From Acetobacterium bakii (GTDB lineage: Bacteria; Bacillota; Clostridia; Eubacteriales; Eubacteriaceae): 64,000 bases of DNA. Both the position numbers and the translations under genes were made by a program. The stretch covers positions 111,299 to 175,298 of the forward strand of contig NZ_LGYO01000033.1 in NCBI RefSeq assembly GCF_001263355.1, read 5' to 3'. Shown here one piece after another: positions 9,555 to 18,560 of the stretch. Position 1 is the stretch's first letter, and each line of letters starts with the position of its first letter. Under the pieces are notes generated by a model, which worked only from the letters and a program-made list of their open reading frames with translations, made no database searches and was not told the origin of the DNA.

Positions 9555-10772
9555 ATGGCTTTAATTGTCACTTTGATCAGAATGGGAGACAACGCAACTT
9601 TGTATGATATCTTAAGAAGTAACAGAAGGCTTATGATCTTAATTGCCATTTTTATAACAGGTTTTATTTTATTTGCCATGATTGGTTATAAAACAATTAC
9701 AAATATTAAAATCAATGGCGAACTGTATGATGAAATAATACTGGGAAAAGAGCTGGTGGCGGATGTGCTGCCACCGCCAGGATATATAATTGAATCCTAC
9801 CTTGTAACCCTGCAATTGGCAAAGGAAACAGACACCGTTAAAATTGAGGAACTCATTAGCCGGGAGGCACAGCTGAAAAAAGATTATGTTGCCAGTCATG
9901 AGACCTGGTCGAGTCGTTTGCCCGAGGGGAAGCTAAAAAAAAATATGGCCGAAAATGCGTATAGGCCGGCAATGGAATTTTTCGATGTATTTGAGAACGA
10001 ATTAATACCTTTAATCAAAAGCGGGGAGCAGGAAAAAGCAAATGATCTGTTAGCTCTTAAACTGGATCCCTTATACTTGGAACATCGTTACGCTATCGAT
10101 CAGGTGGTATCTCTTGCCAATGACGAAAATGAGGCTCTTGAAGCAACCGCAGGGAAAATCATCGCATTTAATATTTTTATCCTCATTGTATTGGCAATTG
10201 CGGTATTGGCAACGGTTGTTATCTTTTGCATCGGGATTATCAAAAATGAAAAGCTGAAGAAAATGTCGTTTTTTGATGGGTTGACCGGAATTCCAAACCG
10301 TCGGTATTTTGACCAGGTACTGCTTCAGGAAATCAGCCGGGCGGAACGAGAGAAAAAACCTCTTTCTCTGATGATCATCGATATTGACCATTACAAGGAG
10401 TATAATGACACCTATGGACATCTACTAGGGGATCAATGTCTTAAAATCGTCGTATCTGTACTTAAAAAGAATTTGAAGCGTTCCGGAGATTTTCTGGCCC
10501 GTTATGGCGGCGACGAGTTTATTCTGATTCTCCCCAATACCACTGATGAGGGCGGTGCCTCTCTTGCTGAAAAATTACGGGCCAGCGTGGAAGAAATGAG
10601 CATTCCCAACATTAATTCACTGTGCTCGAATGTTGTCACTTTGAGCATTGGCGTTGTAACAACCTTTTCCCGGATCGTTCGGTTGCCCGATGACCTGATT
10701 GCCGCTGCAGACAGCGCCCTTTACCTTTCTAAAGAAAAAGGTCGCAATCAGGTGAATGTGGAACGGTTGTGA
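9555..10772 (+). CDS. membrane-bound diguanylate cyclase (GGDEF)
   Basis: A protein of up to 405 residues that would make cyclic di-GMP from two GTP. One membrane segment lies at about 26-46 and another at about 198-227. They enclose a helical extracellular region of about 150 residues that resembles four-helix-bundle ligand sensors. The C-terminal GGDEF domain is intact (RYGGDEF at about 316-322), with an RSGD inhibitory site five residues upstream. The start is uncertain. The ATG at 9555 has no good ribosome binding site, the ATG at 9582 is also weak, and a TTG at 9600 is preceded by GGGAG at 11 bases. Confidence 0.88.
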   Translation: MALIVTLIRMGDNATLYDILRSNRRLMILIAIFITGFILFAMIGYKTITNIKINGELYDEIILGKELVADVLPPPGYIIESYLVTLQLAKETDTVKIEELISREAQLKKDYVASHETWSSRLPEGKLKKNMAENAYRPAMEFFDVFENELIPLIKSGEQEKANDLLALKLDPLYLEHRYAIDQVVSLANDENEALEATAGKIIAFNIFILIVLAIAVLATVVIFCIGIIKNEKLKKMSFFDGLTGIPNRRYFDQVLLQEISRAEREKKPLSLMIIDIDHYKEYNDTYGHLLGDQCLKIVVSVLKKNLKRSGDFLARYGGDEFILILPNTTDEGGASLAEKLRASVEEMSIPNINSLCSNVVTLSIGVVTTFSRIVRLPDDLIAAADSALYLSKEKGRNQVNVERL

Positions 10773-10797
10773 TTGGCCAGGTTACTGCATGCAACTT

Positions 10798-10836
10798 AAA
10801 AACCAGAATCGCCTAAAAGCTGATTCTGGTTTTTTA
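10798..10836 (+). terminator. hairpin terminator after the diguanylate cyclase
   Basis: Arms AACCAGAATC (10801-10810) and GATTCTGGTT (10822-10831) are followed by a T-run. It lies about 25 bases after the stop codon of the gene ending at 10772. Confidence 0.8.
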
Positions 10837-10847
10837 AGTTATAAAAA

Positions 10848-10947
10848 GTCCCGGGGACAATCGCAACATCAGTTGTGGGCATCAGGGCGAACAGGCTTCG
10901 ACTGTACGATCCTGTAGCACACAACGATTTGCCATTGTCCCCGGGAC
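10848..10947. repeat. palindromic element B (type I, 100 bp)
   Basis: The terminal inverted repeats GTCCCGGGGACAAT and ATTGTCCCCGGGAC (10848-10861, 10934-10947) are perfect over 14 bp. The next stem is GTTGTGGGC/GCACACAAC, and the core is GGCGAACAGGC...ACTGTACGATCCTG. It lies between two convergent diguanylate cyclase genes, immediately after a conventional terminator. Confidence 0.88.
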
Positions 10948-10978
10948 AGTTTGACACCAAAAGCTGATAAAGTCGGCA

Positions 10979-12043
10979 TCAGGTTGCACATTGAATCTGG
11001 TTGCGGCCGTTTTCTTTGGCCATATACAAAAGTGTATCAGCGGCTTCGAAAAAATCGGTTTTAGTCATGGCGGGGGTGAGAGGGGCAAAGCCAATGCTCA
11101 TGGTAACCACCTCGTCGGGCATGGTTTTAAAAACCGCGGCCTCCAGATCCTGTCGGATCCGTTCCAGAATCGCAAGGCAGGCATCCGGCGATTTTTCCGT
11201 AAAAATAACCGCAAATTCCTCGCCGCCGTAACGGGCGGCAAAATCGTTGGCTTCCAGATTATCGAGGATGATGGATGCTGCCTTGGCAATGACCACATCG
11301 CCATTGCCATGGCCATGGCGGTCGTTAATTCCTTTGAAAAGATCCAAATCCATAAGTCCCAGGGATAAATCAAAGGATTGATTCTGGCACTGATGAACAA
11401 GTTCATCCAGATATTCATGAAAGGTTTTATGATTGTACAAATTAGTGGCTAAATCCATTTTTGTGAGTTTTTCCATGTAGATGTTTTGATACAGCATTTC
11501 CTTTTCTTTTTCGACCGAGACAACCATATCGCTGTAGACTGCGGAAAAACGCTTGGTCAACTCCCGGGCCAGAAAGTAAGAACACACCACAATAGCTGAA
11601 AACGTGGTGAATTCAGTGGCAGACATAACCGAAAAAGGGGGGAACCAAAGGCGCATACCCATAAATAGACTCAGGGTTAAAATTGAAGAAAACTGAATAA
11701 TCCGTTGATTGAGCAAAAATATCGAAATTAGAATCGGAAACAGAAATAGAGGTAGCATCACCATAAAAACCGAATAATGAATGATGATCAAAATAGCCAC
11801 AATGGCCTGGGTTCCTATGATGATGCAGTAACCGGTGGCATCACCGTTGGATCTGATCAGCCGTTTAAGAATCAAAACGATTGCTATTTCAAGAAGCAGT
11901 GGCAGCAAGAAACGTTTTAAAAAGTAGGTATTGGCATCCAGATCAGTAAAATTGATGTTGATCAGAGTCACTGTTGAAGAGACCCCAACGGCGATCCACA
12001 AATAGATAATGATATGCGTGTACCAATTCTTTTTTGAATTCAA
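10979..12043 (-). CDS. membrane diguanylate cyclase (GGEEF) with multi-pass sensor
   Basis: A 354-residue protein with about six membrane segments in its first 180 residues and a C-terminal GGDEF domain carrying the active variant GGEEF at about 273-277. The usual RxxD inhibitory site is replaced by EAND, so product inhibition through that site may be absent. The start codon is TTG at 12043, chosen because GGAGG lies seven bases upstream. The N-terminal region matches no family I can name with confidence. The gene is convergent with the cyclase at 9555-10772. Confidence 0.9.
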   Translation of the reverse strand: MNSKKNWYTHIIIYLWIAVGVSSTVTLININFTDLDANTYFLKRFLLPLLLEIAIVLILKRLIRSNGDATGYCIIIGTQAIVAILIIIHYSVFMVMLPLFLFPILISIFLLNQRIIQFSSILTLSLFMGMRLWFPPFSVMSATEFTTFSAIVVCSYFLARELTKRFSAVYSDMVVSVEKEKEMLYQNIYMEKLTKMDLATNLYNHKTFHEYLDELVHQCQNQSFDLSLGLMDLDLFKGINDRHGHGNGDVVIAKAASIILDNLEANDFAARYGGEEFAVIFTEKSPDACLAILERIRQDLEAAVFKTMPDEVVTMSIGFAPLTPAMTKTDFFEAADTLLYMAKENGRNQIQCAT

Positions 12044-12358
12044 AATGCCACCTCCATCAAGCGATGTTCAACGATCTTCCGTTGTATTAATTTAAAGTCA
12101 AAAATTAAGTTTTTAGATCATTGGATATGAGTCATATTGTAACACTTAATTGAGCTCAAAATCAAGATAATTGATGAAGAATTTCAGTATGTGAAAAAAG
12201 TTTCACTGGTGCCTTTGATAAATCATTTTAAATCAACCACCCAGGATCCTTAGTAAATTTCTGGTTGATGGCATCAACCAGGCGAGGGATAGCGTACAGG
12301 GACTGAGATCCTAAGTTGCCGCGTTACGCATTTAAATTTTTTAGGATTTATTCAATTA
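12044..12358. other. 315-bp intergenic region between two minus-strand genes
   Basis: No coding sequence is visible. A perfect 10-bp-arm palindrome CTGGTTGATG-G-CATCAACCAG at 12261-12281 lies about 80 bases downstream of the MATE stop codon. It could be a weak terminator, since only a short U-run follows on the minus strand, or a protein-binding site. The rest presumably holds the promoter of the cyclase gene. Confidence 0.4.
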
Positions 12359-13696
12359 TTATCCGCGATTTTCAGGTAGTGGATAGGGTACGATTTTCTT
12401 AATCCACTTTTTACTCCAGAGCCGATAGATGCACCAGCCGCATTTAATAATCTGGTCCACTTTCAGCAGGGTGTAGATCCAAAAGGCCGGCAGATGCCAG
12501 ACCAACCCCGCCAATGCGCCCAGGGGAATGGAGGCAACCCATAAAAAGATAATGTCCGCCACCATCAGAAACTGGGTATCACCGCCGCCCCGCAGCACTC
12601 CTTTGGTCAGGATGCTGTTGGTGGATTGAAAAATAACGATAAAACCCACCGCCAACATCAGCTGATAGGTCAGCTGTCGGGTTTCTTCGGAAATGTTGTA
12701 GAAGCTGATCATGGGACTGCTGATGAGCCAGATGATCACGGCGCCCAGAACCCCGATGGCCACGCCGAGGTACAGAAAGGTCACCCCCTGCTGCTGGGCT
12801 CTTTTCTGATCCCCCCGGCCCAGAGTGTGACCGGTTATGATAGCACTGGCATTGGCCGTGCCCTGGATAAAGACGGTGCTGAGCTGCTGGGTGACCATGG
12901 TGATGGCATTGGCTGAAACAAAGCTGACCCCCAGCCGGCCGATGACCATGGCCACGGCGCTGTTTCCAAAGGCCAGCAGAGCGTCGCTGACCAGTACCGG
13001 AATAGCAACCCGGAAATATTCTTTGGAAATATCCCGACATTGCATAAATAAATGCTTAATACGAAAGCGGATTTTTTGATCAATAACAAACAAATACCCG
13101 CAGATAAACGTAAACTCAAAGACTCTGGCAATAAGCGTCGACAGGGCAGAACCTTCAATGCCCATTTGAGGAGCCCCGAAATTTCCGAAAATAAACAGAT
13201 AGTTGAAGAAAATATTGATTAAAAAGGCTCCAATGGATGAAAATAAGGGAAGTTTTACCTGGCCCACGCTGCGCAGCACAATGGTGGAAGTTAGGGACAA
13301 CCCCAGCAAGGCATAGCAAGGCACCGACCATTTAAAATACTGGGCGCCGTATTGAATAATCGTCGGATCGGTGGTGTAGATGCCCATAATCGCTTCCGGG
13401 GCCAGAAAGGTCGCCAGGGAAAAAACAAGGCTGAACAGAATACAGATCCGCAGCATAATGGAAACGGATTTTCGCAGTGAAACTAAATCCTGCATCCCCC
13501 AGAACCGGGAGGTGAGCACCGACGCGCCCATACCGATACCCATACAGCAGATCTGGAAAATCATAATGAACTGATTGGCCAGGGAAGCCGCGGACAGCTG
13601 CATTTCCCCCAGCGACCCCACCATCATGGTGTCGGTCATGTTCACGCCGATGGTGATCAGGCTTTGTAAGGTGATTGGAATGGCAATGGCTGCCAC
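12359..13696 (-). CDS. MATE-family multidrug efflux transporter
   Basis: A membrane protein with about twelve transmembrane segments in two halves, typical of the MATE family (cation-drug antiport). Family hallmarks at the N-terminus include PITLQSLITIGVNMTDTMMVG. The first conventional in-frame start is GTG at 13696, but a good ribosome binding site (GGAGG, 13743-13747) lies seven bases before an ATT codon at 13735. Reading from that ATT adds 13 residues (about NHIIKEKSFYIN) that fit the usual MATE N-terminus. Translation therefore probably starts at ATT. It follows the MBL-fold gene closely and is likely co-transcribed. Confidence 0.9.
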   Translation of the reverse strand: MAAIAIPITLQSLITIGVNMTDTMMVGSLGEMQLSAASLANQFIMIFQICCMGIGMGASVLTSRFWGMQDLVSLRKSVSIMLRICILFSLVFSLATFLAPEAIMGIYTTDPTIIQYGAQYFKWSVPCYALLGLSLTSTIVLRSVGQVKLPLFSSIGAFLINIFFNYLFIFGNFGAPQMGIEGSALSTLIARVFEFTFICGYLFVIDQKIRFRIKHLFMQCRDISKEYFRVAIPVLVSDALLAFGNSAVAMVIGRLGVSFVSANAITMVTQQLSTVFIQGTANASAIITGHTLGRGDQKRAQQQGVTFLYLGVAIGVLGAVIIWLISSPMISFYNISEETRQLTYQLMLAVGFIVIFQSTNSILTKGVLRGGGDTQFLMVADIIFLWVASIPLGALAGLVWHLPAFWIYTLLKVDQIIKCGWCIYRLWSKKWIKKIVPYPLPENRG

Positions 13697-13755
13697 ATTT
13701 ATATAAAACGATTTCTCTTTGATGATATGATTAATTTTTCTACCTCCAAATGATT

Positions 13756-14349
13756 TTACAGTTCAATTTCTTCTTTGGGTTCCATGATGAGTCTGCTCTT
13801 TGTTACAAAGCTTTCCGCTTTTTTTCGATCAAACAGAGCCCCGGGTTCCATATGAATGGGGATGGTGTGGGCAGCACCCAGAACTTCCGCGCAGGCAGAG
13901 GCTTCTTTCGGATTCATGTTAAAAATCCCATCGATGGGTAATAAGGCATAATCAATTTTTTCTCGGGATAAAACATGCTTCATATAGTCGGTGCAGGAAG
14001 TATCCCCGGAGGCATAGACTTTGACGCCATCTACTTCAATGATATAGCCAACGCACTTGCTGCGATCGTGCTTATCATTGTAGGCTGGCACCGCCTGAAT
14101 GGCAATATCCTCAATCGTCCGGCTGCCGTAAACACCGTCAACGAAAATATTTTCCGGTCGCAGGACCACACAGTCTTTTTTTTGGTGTATTAGGATTAAT
14201 TGATTATGGTCGGCATGCTCATGGCTCACCAGCACAATGTCGGCAGGCAGATAGTAACCTTCCCCGGCGTAGGGATCCACGTAGATAACAGTCCCCTTGT
14301 CGGATACAATCCGATAGCTGCCGTGGCCCTGATATAATAATTTTCCCAT
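13756..14349 (-). CDS. metallo-beta-lactamase-fold hydrolase (UlaG-like)
   Basis: A 197-residue MBL-fold protein. The zinc-binding HEHADH motif (HEHADHNQ) is at about residues 43-50, and a later SGDTSCTDY segment supplies further ligands. The compact size and the opening GHGSYRI fit the UlaG/YtkL-like group of L-ascorbate-6-phosphate-lactonase-type hydrolases. The substrate cannot be read from sequence. ATG at 14349 is preferred over an upstream TTG because TTGGAG lies just before it. The MATE exporter follows directly, so the two probably form an operon. Confidence 0.85.
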   Translation of the reverse strand: MGKLLYQGHGSYRIVSDKGTVIYVDPYAGEGYYLPADIVLVSHEHADHNQLILIHQKKDCVVLRPENIFVDGVYGSRTIEDIAIQAVPAYNDKHDRSKCVGYIIEVDGVKVYASGDTSCTDYMKHVLSREKIDYALLPIDGIFNMNPKEASACAEVLGAAHTIPIHMEPGALFDRKKAESFVTKSRLIMEPKEEIEL

Positions 14350-14374
14350 TTTTTTCTCCAATCTTTTAATTTTC

Positions 14375-14541
14375 GGTAATTGTGAAATTCATAAAGATCT
14401 AACAATTGCAGTTTAACGAGCAATTTCCACAAACGATTTTGTAACGTGCAGGCGAACAGTTCATCGAACTGTACAACCTGCTGTGTAAAAATTGTTTCGT
14501 GCGAAACTGATTGAAAAACTCACGGTACTTTTGCAATTACC
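14375..14541. repeat. palindromic element C (type III, about 167 bp)
   Basis: The ends read GGTAATTGTGAAA (14375-14387) and TTTGCAATTACC (about 14530-14541), an imperfect inverted pair. Inside, CCACAAACGATTTTGTAACG pairs with TGTAAAAATTGTTTCGTG. The apical core is GGCGAACAGTTCATCGAACTGTA, the same core as in types I and II. It lies between divergent genes, about 26 bases upstream of the MBL-fold start. Confidence 0.82.
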
Positions 14542-14839
14542 TGTTTTATTTATTATAACCATTTAAAATTAAAATATAGCCCTTAATCATTTTCTCATAA
14601 CTTTTGTCAATATTTGCATCGTGTTTCCATAAAAATTCTGTTCGTTAGTTTTAGTCTGAACTAATCTTTTGTTTTTGTCAAATAATTTAATTATTTAGGT
14701 GGCTGAATGATGAAATGTCCGCTCATCATCTGGGGTTTGATAATGGTGAAAAAGGGTAAATAGATCGGTAAGAATAGCGTGGATCTGTAAGAAAGCGGTT
14801 GGGGTCTTATTATATCCCGGGAAAAGGAGAATTGGAATA

Positions 14840-16096
14840 ATGAAGAAGCTGATGATTTTAATCATGGCGGTATTTTTAGTGGGCTGTACTCCTGTTCCAA
14901 ACAGCTCTGAATCGTTGGAGTCCGATGCACCGGCGGCGACAGTGGCGGACCAGACAGCACCTGAAACAATATGCGAAAAATTCCAAGATGGGTCCATTTA
15001 TGATACCCCGTTTCAGCCGCTGAACTATAGCCTGGTCCCGGCCTATCCGAATTTATCATTCGAACAGCCCCTTTACGCAACCGGCGCCGGGGATAATTCC
15101 AACAGAATTTTTGTGGTGGAGCGCACCGGCAAAATTAAAGTCTTCCCGGATAATACCGCTGTCGAAGCTGCGGAGGTGTTTTTGGATTTAAGTGACCGCA
15201 TTGATACCGGGGGAAGTGAAAAAGGCCTGCTCGGGCTGGCCTTTCACCCGAACTTTGTCGAGAATCACTATTTTTATGTGAATTACACCAATGAAAATAG
15301 CAGTGTCATCGCCCGATACAGCCTGGATCCTAATAATGAGGGCGTTGCGGATCCCAGCAGTGAAGTGGTGCTGTTATCCTTTTCCCAGCCGTATCCCAAT
15401 CATAATGGCGGACAGCTGGCCTTTGGTCCCGACGGCTATCTCTACATTGCCACCGGTGACGGCGGTTCTGCCGGTGACCCCCAGAACAACGCCCAGAATC
15501 CCGGGGTACTGCTGGGAAAAATTCTGCGAATTGATGTGGACCAGCCCCAGAATGATACTCCTTATGGCATCCCATCGGACAATCCCTTCTATAATAACAG
15601 CGAAGGTTATGCCCCGGAAATTTATGCCCTGGGTCTGCGAAACCCCTGGCGGTTCAGTTTTGATCCGTGTCGGGAACTGTTGATTGCGGCAGATGTCGGG
15701 CAGGGGAAGAGGGAAGAAATCGACATCATTGAAAATGGCGGCAACTTTGGCTGGAATCTTATGGAAGGATCCCTTGACTACGCCCCGAATCCGGATGTGA
15801 ACAAAGATACCCTGACTATGCCGGTGTGGGAATACGACCGCGCCCAGGGGCAGTCCATTACCGGAGGTTATGTGTATTACGGAAATGAGAACCCCAGTTT
15901 AGTGGGCACCTATGTTTACGGAGATTTTGGATCCGGTAAGATCTGGGGACTCTGGCTGGACCAGAACAGAAGCCCTCATAATTATGAACTCCTGGACACG
16001 GATCTGAGTATTTCATCCTTCGGACTGGATGATCAAAATGAACTTTTGATCGTTGATTATCAGGGCCGATTATATAAGCTTAGCGAAGCCCCCTAA
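14840..16096 (+). CDS. PQQ-type sugar dehydrogenase-like lipoprotein (GSDH/HHIP fold)
   Basis: A 418-residue exported protein with a lipoprotein signal (MKKLMILIMAVFLVGC, lipobox LVGC). The rest is the six-bladed propeller of the glucose/sorbosone dehydrogenase family (PF07995). Visible markers are LLGLAFHPNF, HNGGQLAFGPDGYLYIATGDGG, LRNPWRFSFDP and ITGGYVYYG. Soluble family members use PQQ and calcium to oxidise aldoses. PQQ use in an anaerobe is uncertain because no PQQ synthesis genes are nearby. GGAGAATTGGAATA precedes the start. It is convergent with an FMN-binding protein gene only seven bases away. Confidence 0.9.
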   Translation: MKKLMILIMAVFLVGCTPVPNSSESLESDAPAATVADQTAPETICEKFQDGSIYDTPFQPLNYSLVPAYPNLSFEQPLYATGAGDNSNRIFVVERTGKIKVFPDNTAVEAAEVFLDLSDRIDTGGSEKGLLGLAFHPNFVENHYFYVNYTNENSSVIARYSLDPNNEGVADPSSEVVLLSFSQPYPNHNGGQLAFGPDGYLYIATGDGGSAGDPQNNAQNPGVLLGKILRIDVDQPQNDTPYGIPSDNPFYNNSEGYAPEIYALGLRNPWRFSFDPCRELLIAADVGQGKREEIDIIENGGNFGWNLMEGSLDYAPNPDVNKDTLTMPVWEYDRAQGQSITGGYVYYGNENPSLVGTYVYGDFGSGKIWGLWLDQNRSPHNYELLDTDLSISSFGLDDQNELLIVDYQGRLYKLSEAP

Positions 16097-16103
16097 AACG
16101 GAG

Positions 16104-16502
16104 TTATTTTTGGATCAGTGCATTTTCAACCGCTTTTTTAATCACCCGGCTTGAATTCGTTGCACCTGAAATGGCATCCACATCGATTTTCTGTTCCTGT
16201 ATGATGTTATCGGTAATCACTTCGGCAGCAGAGCCCTTTTCATTTTTGTGTTCAATCAGGTTGATTTTTTCGATGGTGCCGTTATTGATTAAAACTTCAA
16301 CTTTGGCCGATATATAGCCAACATCATAGGCGCCGTCATAAACACCATCGGGGATATTGGCTATATCAATGTCGGCGTAAGTGATGTCAGCAACCGCTTT
16401 TTTATAATTGCTGACATCATTTAAATAACATGCAAAAGCCAGAATTCCAATGATGGCAGCTGAAATTAGAATAAAAATTATAGGCCGTTTTATTTTATGC
16501 AT
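16104..16502 (-). CDS. membrane-anchored FMN-binding domain protein
   Basis: A 132-residue protein with one N-terminal membrane segment (about 7-27) and an extracytoplasmic FMN-binding domain (PF04205, as in RnfG/NqrC). The flavinylation signature appears as DAISGATNSS at about residues 109-118; in this family FMN is attached by an ApbE-type transferase to the last Ser/Thr of SGATx(S/T). It starts inside the 3' end of the TetR gene (8-bp overlap) behind GGAGG, so the two are co-transcribed. It probably passes electrons to or from surface partners. Confidence 0.88.
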   Translation of the reverse strand: MHKIKRPIIFILISAAIIGILAFACYLNDVSNYKKAVADITYADIDIANIPDGVYDGAYDVGYISAKVEVLINNGTIEKINLIEHKNEKGSAAEVITDNIIQEQKIDVDAISGATNSSRVIKKAVENALIQK

Positions 16503-17142
16503 TCTTTTTTTCCTCCGTTAGAATTGAACGAAGCAGGGTGTCAAAACTGTATTTTAAGAAAGCTTGTTTTGTGACCCCCATAGCTTGTTCAATATATTTT
16601 TGTTTCTTAAATGCCATATGAATGATCCCGGATAGACTGGACCAGAAAATAAAGACCACCTGGGGGATTTGAAGATCCGGACGAAAAATACCCCGGTCCA
16701 TGCCGTCCTGAAAAAAAGCCCCAAGCTCTTCGTTGATCTGTTCCCCAATATCAAAAATATCTTTAAAAACCGGTGGTGTGTTTTGGTCTTCAAAATCCAC
16801 ATTGATTTCCTGGAGCACTGTTTCAAAATACAAGGGATAGTCGTCACAATAGACGGTTAATTCATTGCAGATTCCGTAATATTTTCCATACAGATCATTG
16901 TCATTGTGAATGGCAATTTGAATGCGATCGTACAGCATCTTCATACTGTTCAGGATAATGCAATTGACAATTTCTTCTTTATTTTTAAAATACACATACA
17001 AGGTCGCCTTGCTGTAGTCCGCTTCCCGGGCAATGTCATTCATGGTGGTTTTTTCAATACCATTTTTTTCAAAAAGTGTTTCTGCCACCTGGATAATACT
17101 GTCCCGGTGAAACTCCGTTAATTCTTTTTTTCGTCTGCCCAC
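16495..17142 (-). CDS. TetR/AcrR-family regulator
   Basis: A 215-residue TetR-type repressor. The N-terminal helix-turn-helix is clear: NGIEKTTMNDIAREADYSKATLYVYFKNKEEI around residues 24-55. The C-terminal ligand domain is generic. The start was set at GTG 17142 because GGAGG lies six bases upstream; longer in-frame versions have no ribosome binding site. It overlaps the downstream FMN-binding protein gene by eight bases, so it probably controls that gene and itself. Confidence 0.9.
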   Translation of the reverse strand: MGRRKKELTEFHRDSIIQVAETLFEKNGIEKTTMNDIAREADYSKATLYVYFKNKEEIVNCIILNSMKMLYDRIQIAIHNDNDLYGKYYGICNELTVYCDDYPLYFETVLQEINVDFEDQNTPPVFKDIFDIGEQINEELGAFFQDGMDRGIFRPDLQIPQVVFIFWSSLSGIIHMAFKKQKYIEQAMGVTKQAFLKYSFDTLLRSILTEEKKNA

Positions 17143-17321
17143 AGTAAACCTCCGTTTTAATAATTGAACCATGGGTTTAATTATAAAATGCATTAGAAAA
17201 AGAGTCAAGGGTTTTATTCCTTTTGGACCAGTTTTTACAAACCTCGGCAGCCGTGACTTGCGGCAAGGGTATTGGTTTAAGGAAATGCCCTTACATCGTT
17301 GGGCTTTTTCAAATTAACCGC

Positions 17322-17381
17322 TTGACATCCTGGCTACTAGGCATTACACTATAGCTACGGTACTTTGCAATGCTTAGTAGC
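17322..17381 (+). promoter_or_regulatory. promoter and candidate operator of the PadR gene
   Basis: TTGACA (17322-17327) and TACACT (17345-17350) are separated by 17 bases. The inverted pair GCTACTA (17333-17339) and TAGTAGC (17375-17381) brackets the -10 and likely start site. It is a candidate autoregulatory PadR site. Confidence 0.65.
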
Positions 17382-17405
17382 AACTAGAAAAGAGGCGGCA
17401 TATTA

Positions 17406-17741
17406 ATGATCCCATCACAAATGTTAAAAGGTATACTTGAAGGCTGTATTCTAAAGATAATCAGTCGGAATGAAACCTATGGGTATGAAATAGCTCAGAA
17501 ATTACTGGAATATGGTTTTTCTCCCATTGCTGAGGGAACGATCTATCCAGTTTTGCTTCGTCTTGAAAAGAATGATTTAATTTGTGCTCAGTATCGGGAG
17601 TCTTCCTGTGGACCCAAACGAAAGTATTTTTCCATAACAGCATCAGGCAAAAAGGAACTCCATGCATTTTTAGAAAACTGGCAGGAACTTGAAACTGGGG
17701 TTAATCGAGTATTTGCAGAAAAGGAGACGGAAAATCAATGA
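17406..17741 (+). CDS. PadR-family regulator
   Basis: A 111-residue winged-helix protein of the short PadR type. Markers are the LKGILEGCILKIISRNETYGYEIAQKL opening, GTIYPVLLRLEKNDLI, and GPKRKYFSITASGKKEL, which forms the wing. Such proteins repress neighbouring membrane-protein or efflux genes and respond to drugs or phenolics. The gene overlaps the downstream membrane protein gene by four bases (ATGA), so the two form an operon. Confidence 0.92.
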   Translation: MIPSQMLKGILEGCILKIISRNETYGYEIAQKLLEYGFSPIAEGTIYPVLLRLEKNDLICAQYRESSCGPKRKYFSITASGKKELHAFLENWQELETGVNRVFAEKETENQ

Positions 17742-18421
17742 ATGTGAAAATGCTGAATAAAAGCAATAATGAACTGGATAAAGAAATAAATGAAGAGAGC
17801 TCAAGTATAATGACGGACATCGTTTGTTATCTGCGAGTAGCAAATATATCAGATTATTATCAGGAAATCGTCAGAAGGGATTTGCTGGAAATGGTTTTAT
17901 CCGCCCAAGATCGCGGGGAAAGCATTCAATCGGTGATCGGTGAAGATTATAAAACATTTTGCGACGAGGTGATCGAAAATCTGCCAAAAAGGACCCGAAA
18001 AGAGCGGATCCTGGATTTCTGTGAAACCTTTTTTTTATGTGCCGCTATTCTGGGAGGAATCAACCTCATTTTATCTAAAGAAATCATTAATCTCCTGGGC
18101 GCTATCATCTCTGGTCAGCCCTTGAATTTTCAAATGCCAATTACTGCCTCATCTATTCTGTTATTTGGGATTAATATTATCGCTGCCTTTATATTTGTTG
18201 AGATCATTTGTAAAACGGCTCTGAATCCCAAAAAAGAAAAACATTTAAGCAAACCCAAAAGGTTTATGCTCGGCGGATTAGCCGGCGGAGGGGTCATGGC
18301 TGTTTTTATTGTGATTGCGTGGTTTGGCAAAAACACGCTTTTTACAGTGAACATGGTTGTGTATTGCGTTGTTGTTTTAGGTCTGCTTGCTGCTTATAAA
18401 ATAGTTAAAATAATAGAATAA
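17738..18421 (+). CDS. PadR-linked membrane protein (DUF1129/DUF1700-like)
   Basis: A 227-residue protein. The first 85 residues are soluble and acidic and resemble the helical N-terminal region of DUF1129/DUF1700 proteins encoded with PadR regulators (DLLEMVLSAQDRGESIQSVIG). Four membrane segments follow at about 102-125, 138-160, 177-198 and 205-222. The exact DUF is uncertain. It overlaps the PadR gene by four bases and is the only other gene in the operon, so it is presumably what the regulator controls. The function is unknown. Confidence 0.75.
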   Translation: MNVKMLNKSNNELDKEINEESSSIMTDIVCYLRVANISDYYQEIVRRDLLEMVLSAQDRGESIQSVIGEDYKTFCDEVIENLPKRTRKERILDFCETFFLCAAILGGINLILSKEIINLLGAIISGQPLNFQMPITASSILLFGINIIAAFIFVEIICKTALNPKKEKHLSKPKRFMLGGLAGGGVMAVFIVIAWFGKNTLFTVNMVVYCVVVLGLLAAYKIVKIIE

Positions 18422-18560
18422 ATGATTGATTGGTGACAAAGAAAACTGTTGCTTTGATGCCTGATAGATAAGCAGGCTTCTTAGCCTCGTTAATTTCTTG
18501 TTCGCCATATTTTGATCAGATATTTTCAAGAGTTAGTATTAGTATAGGGTCGGCTGATTT

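Noticed and set aside
12579..13040. 153-codon alternative frame within the MATE gene
   Set aside because: It is a GC-rich shadow frame on the same strand, with no family features or ribosome binding site.
17240..17310. Imperfect AGGGTATT...AATGCCCT stem upstream of the PadR gene as a terminator
   Set aside because: The stem is short with mismatches and no gene on the plus strand precedes it.
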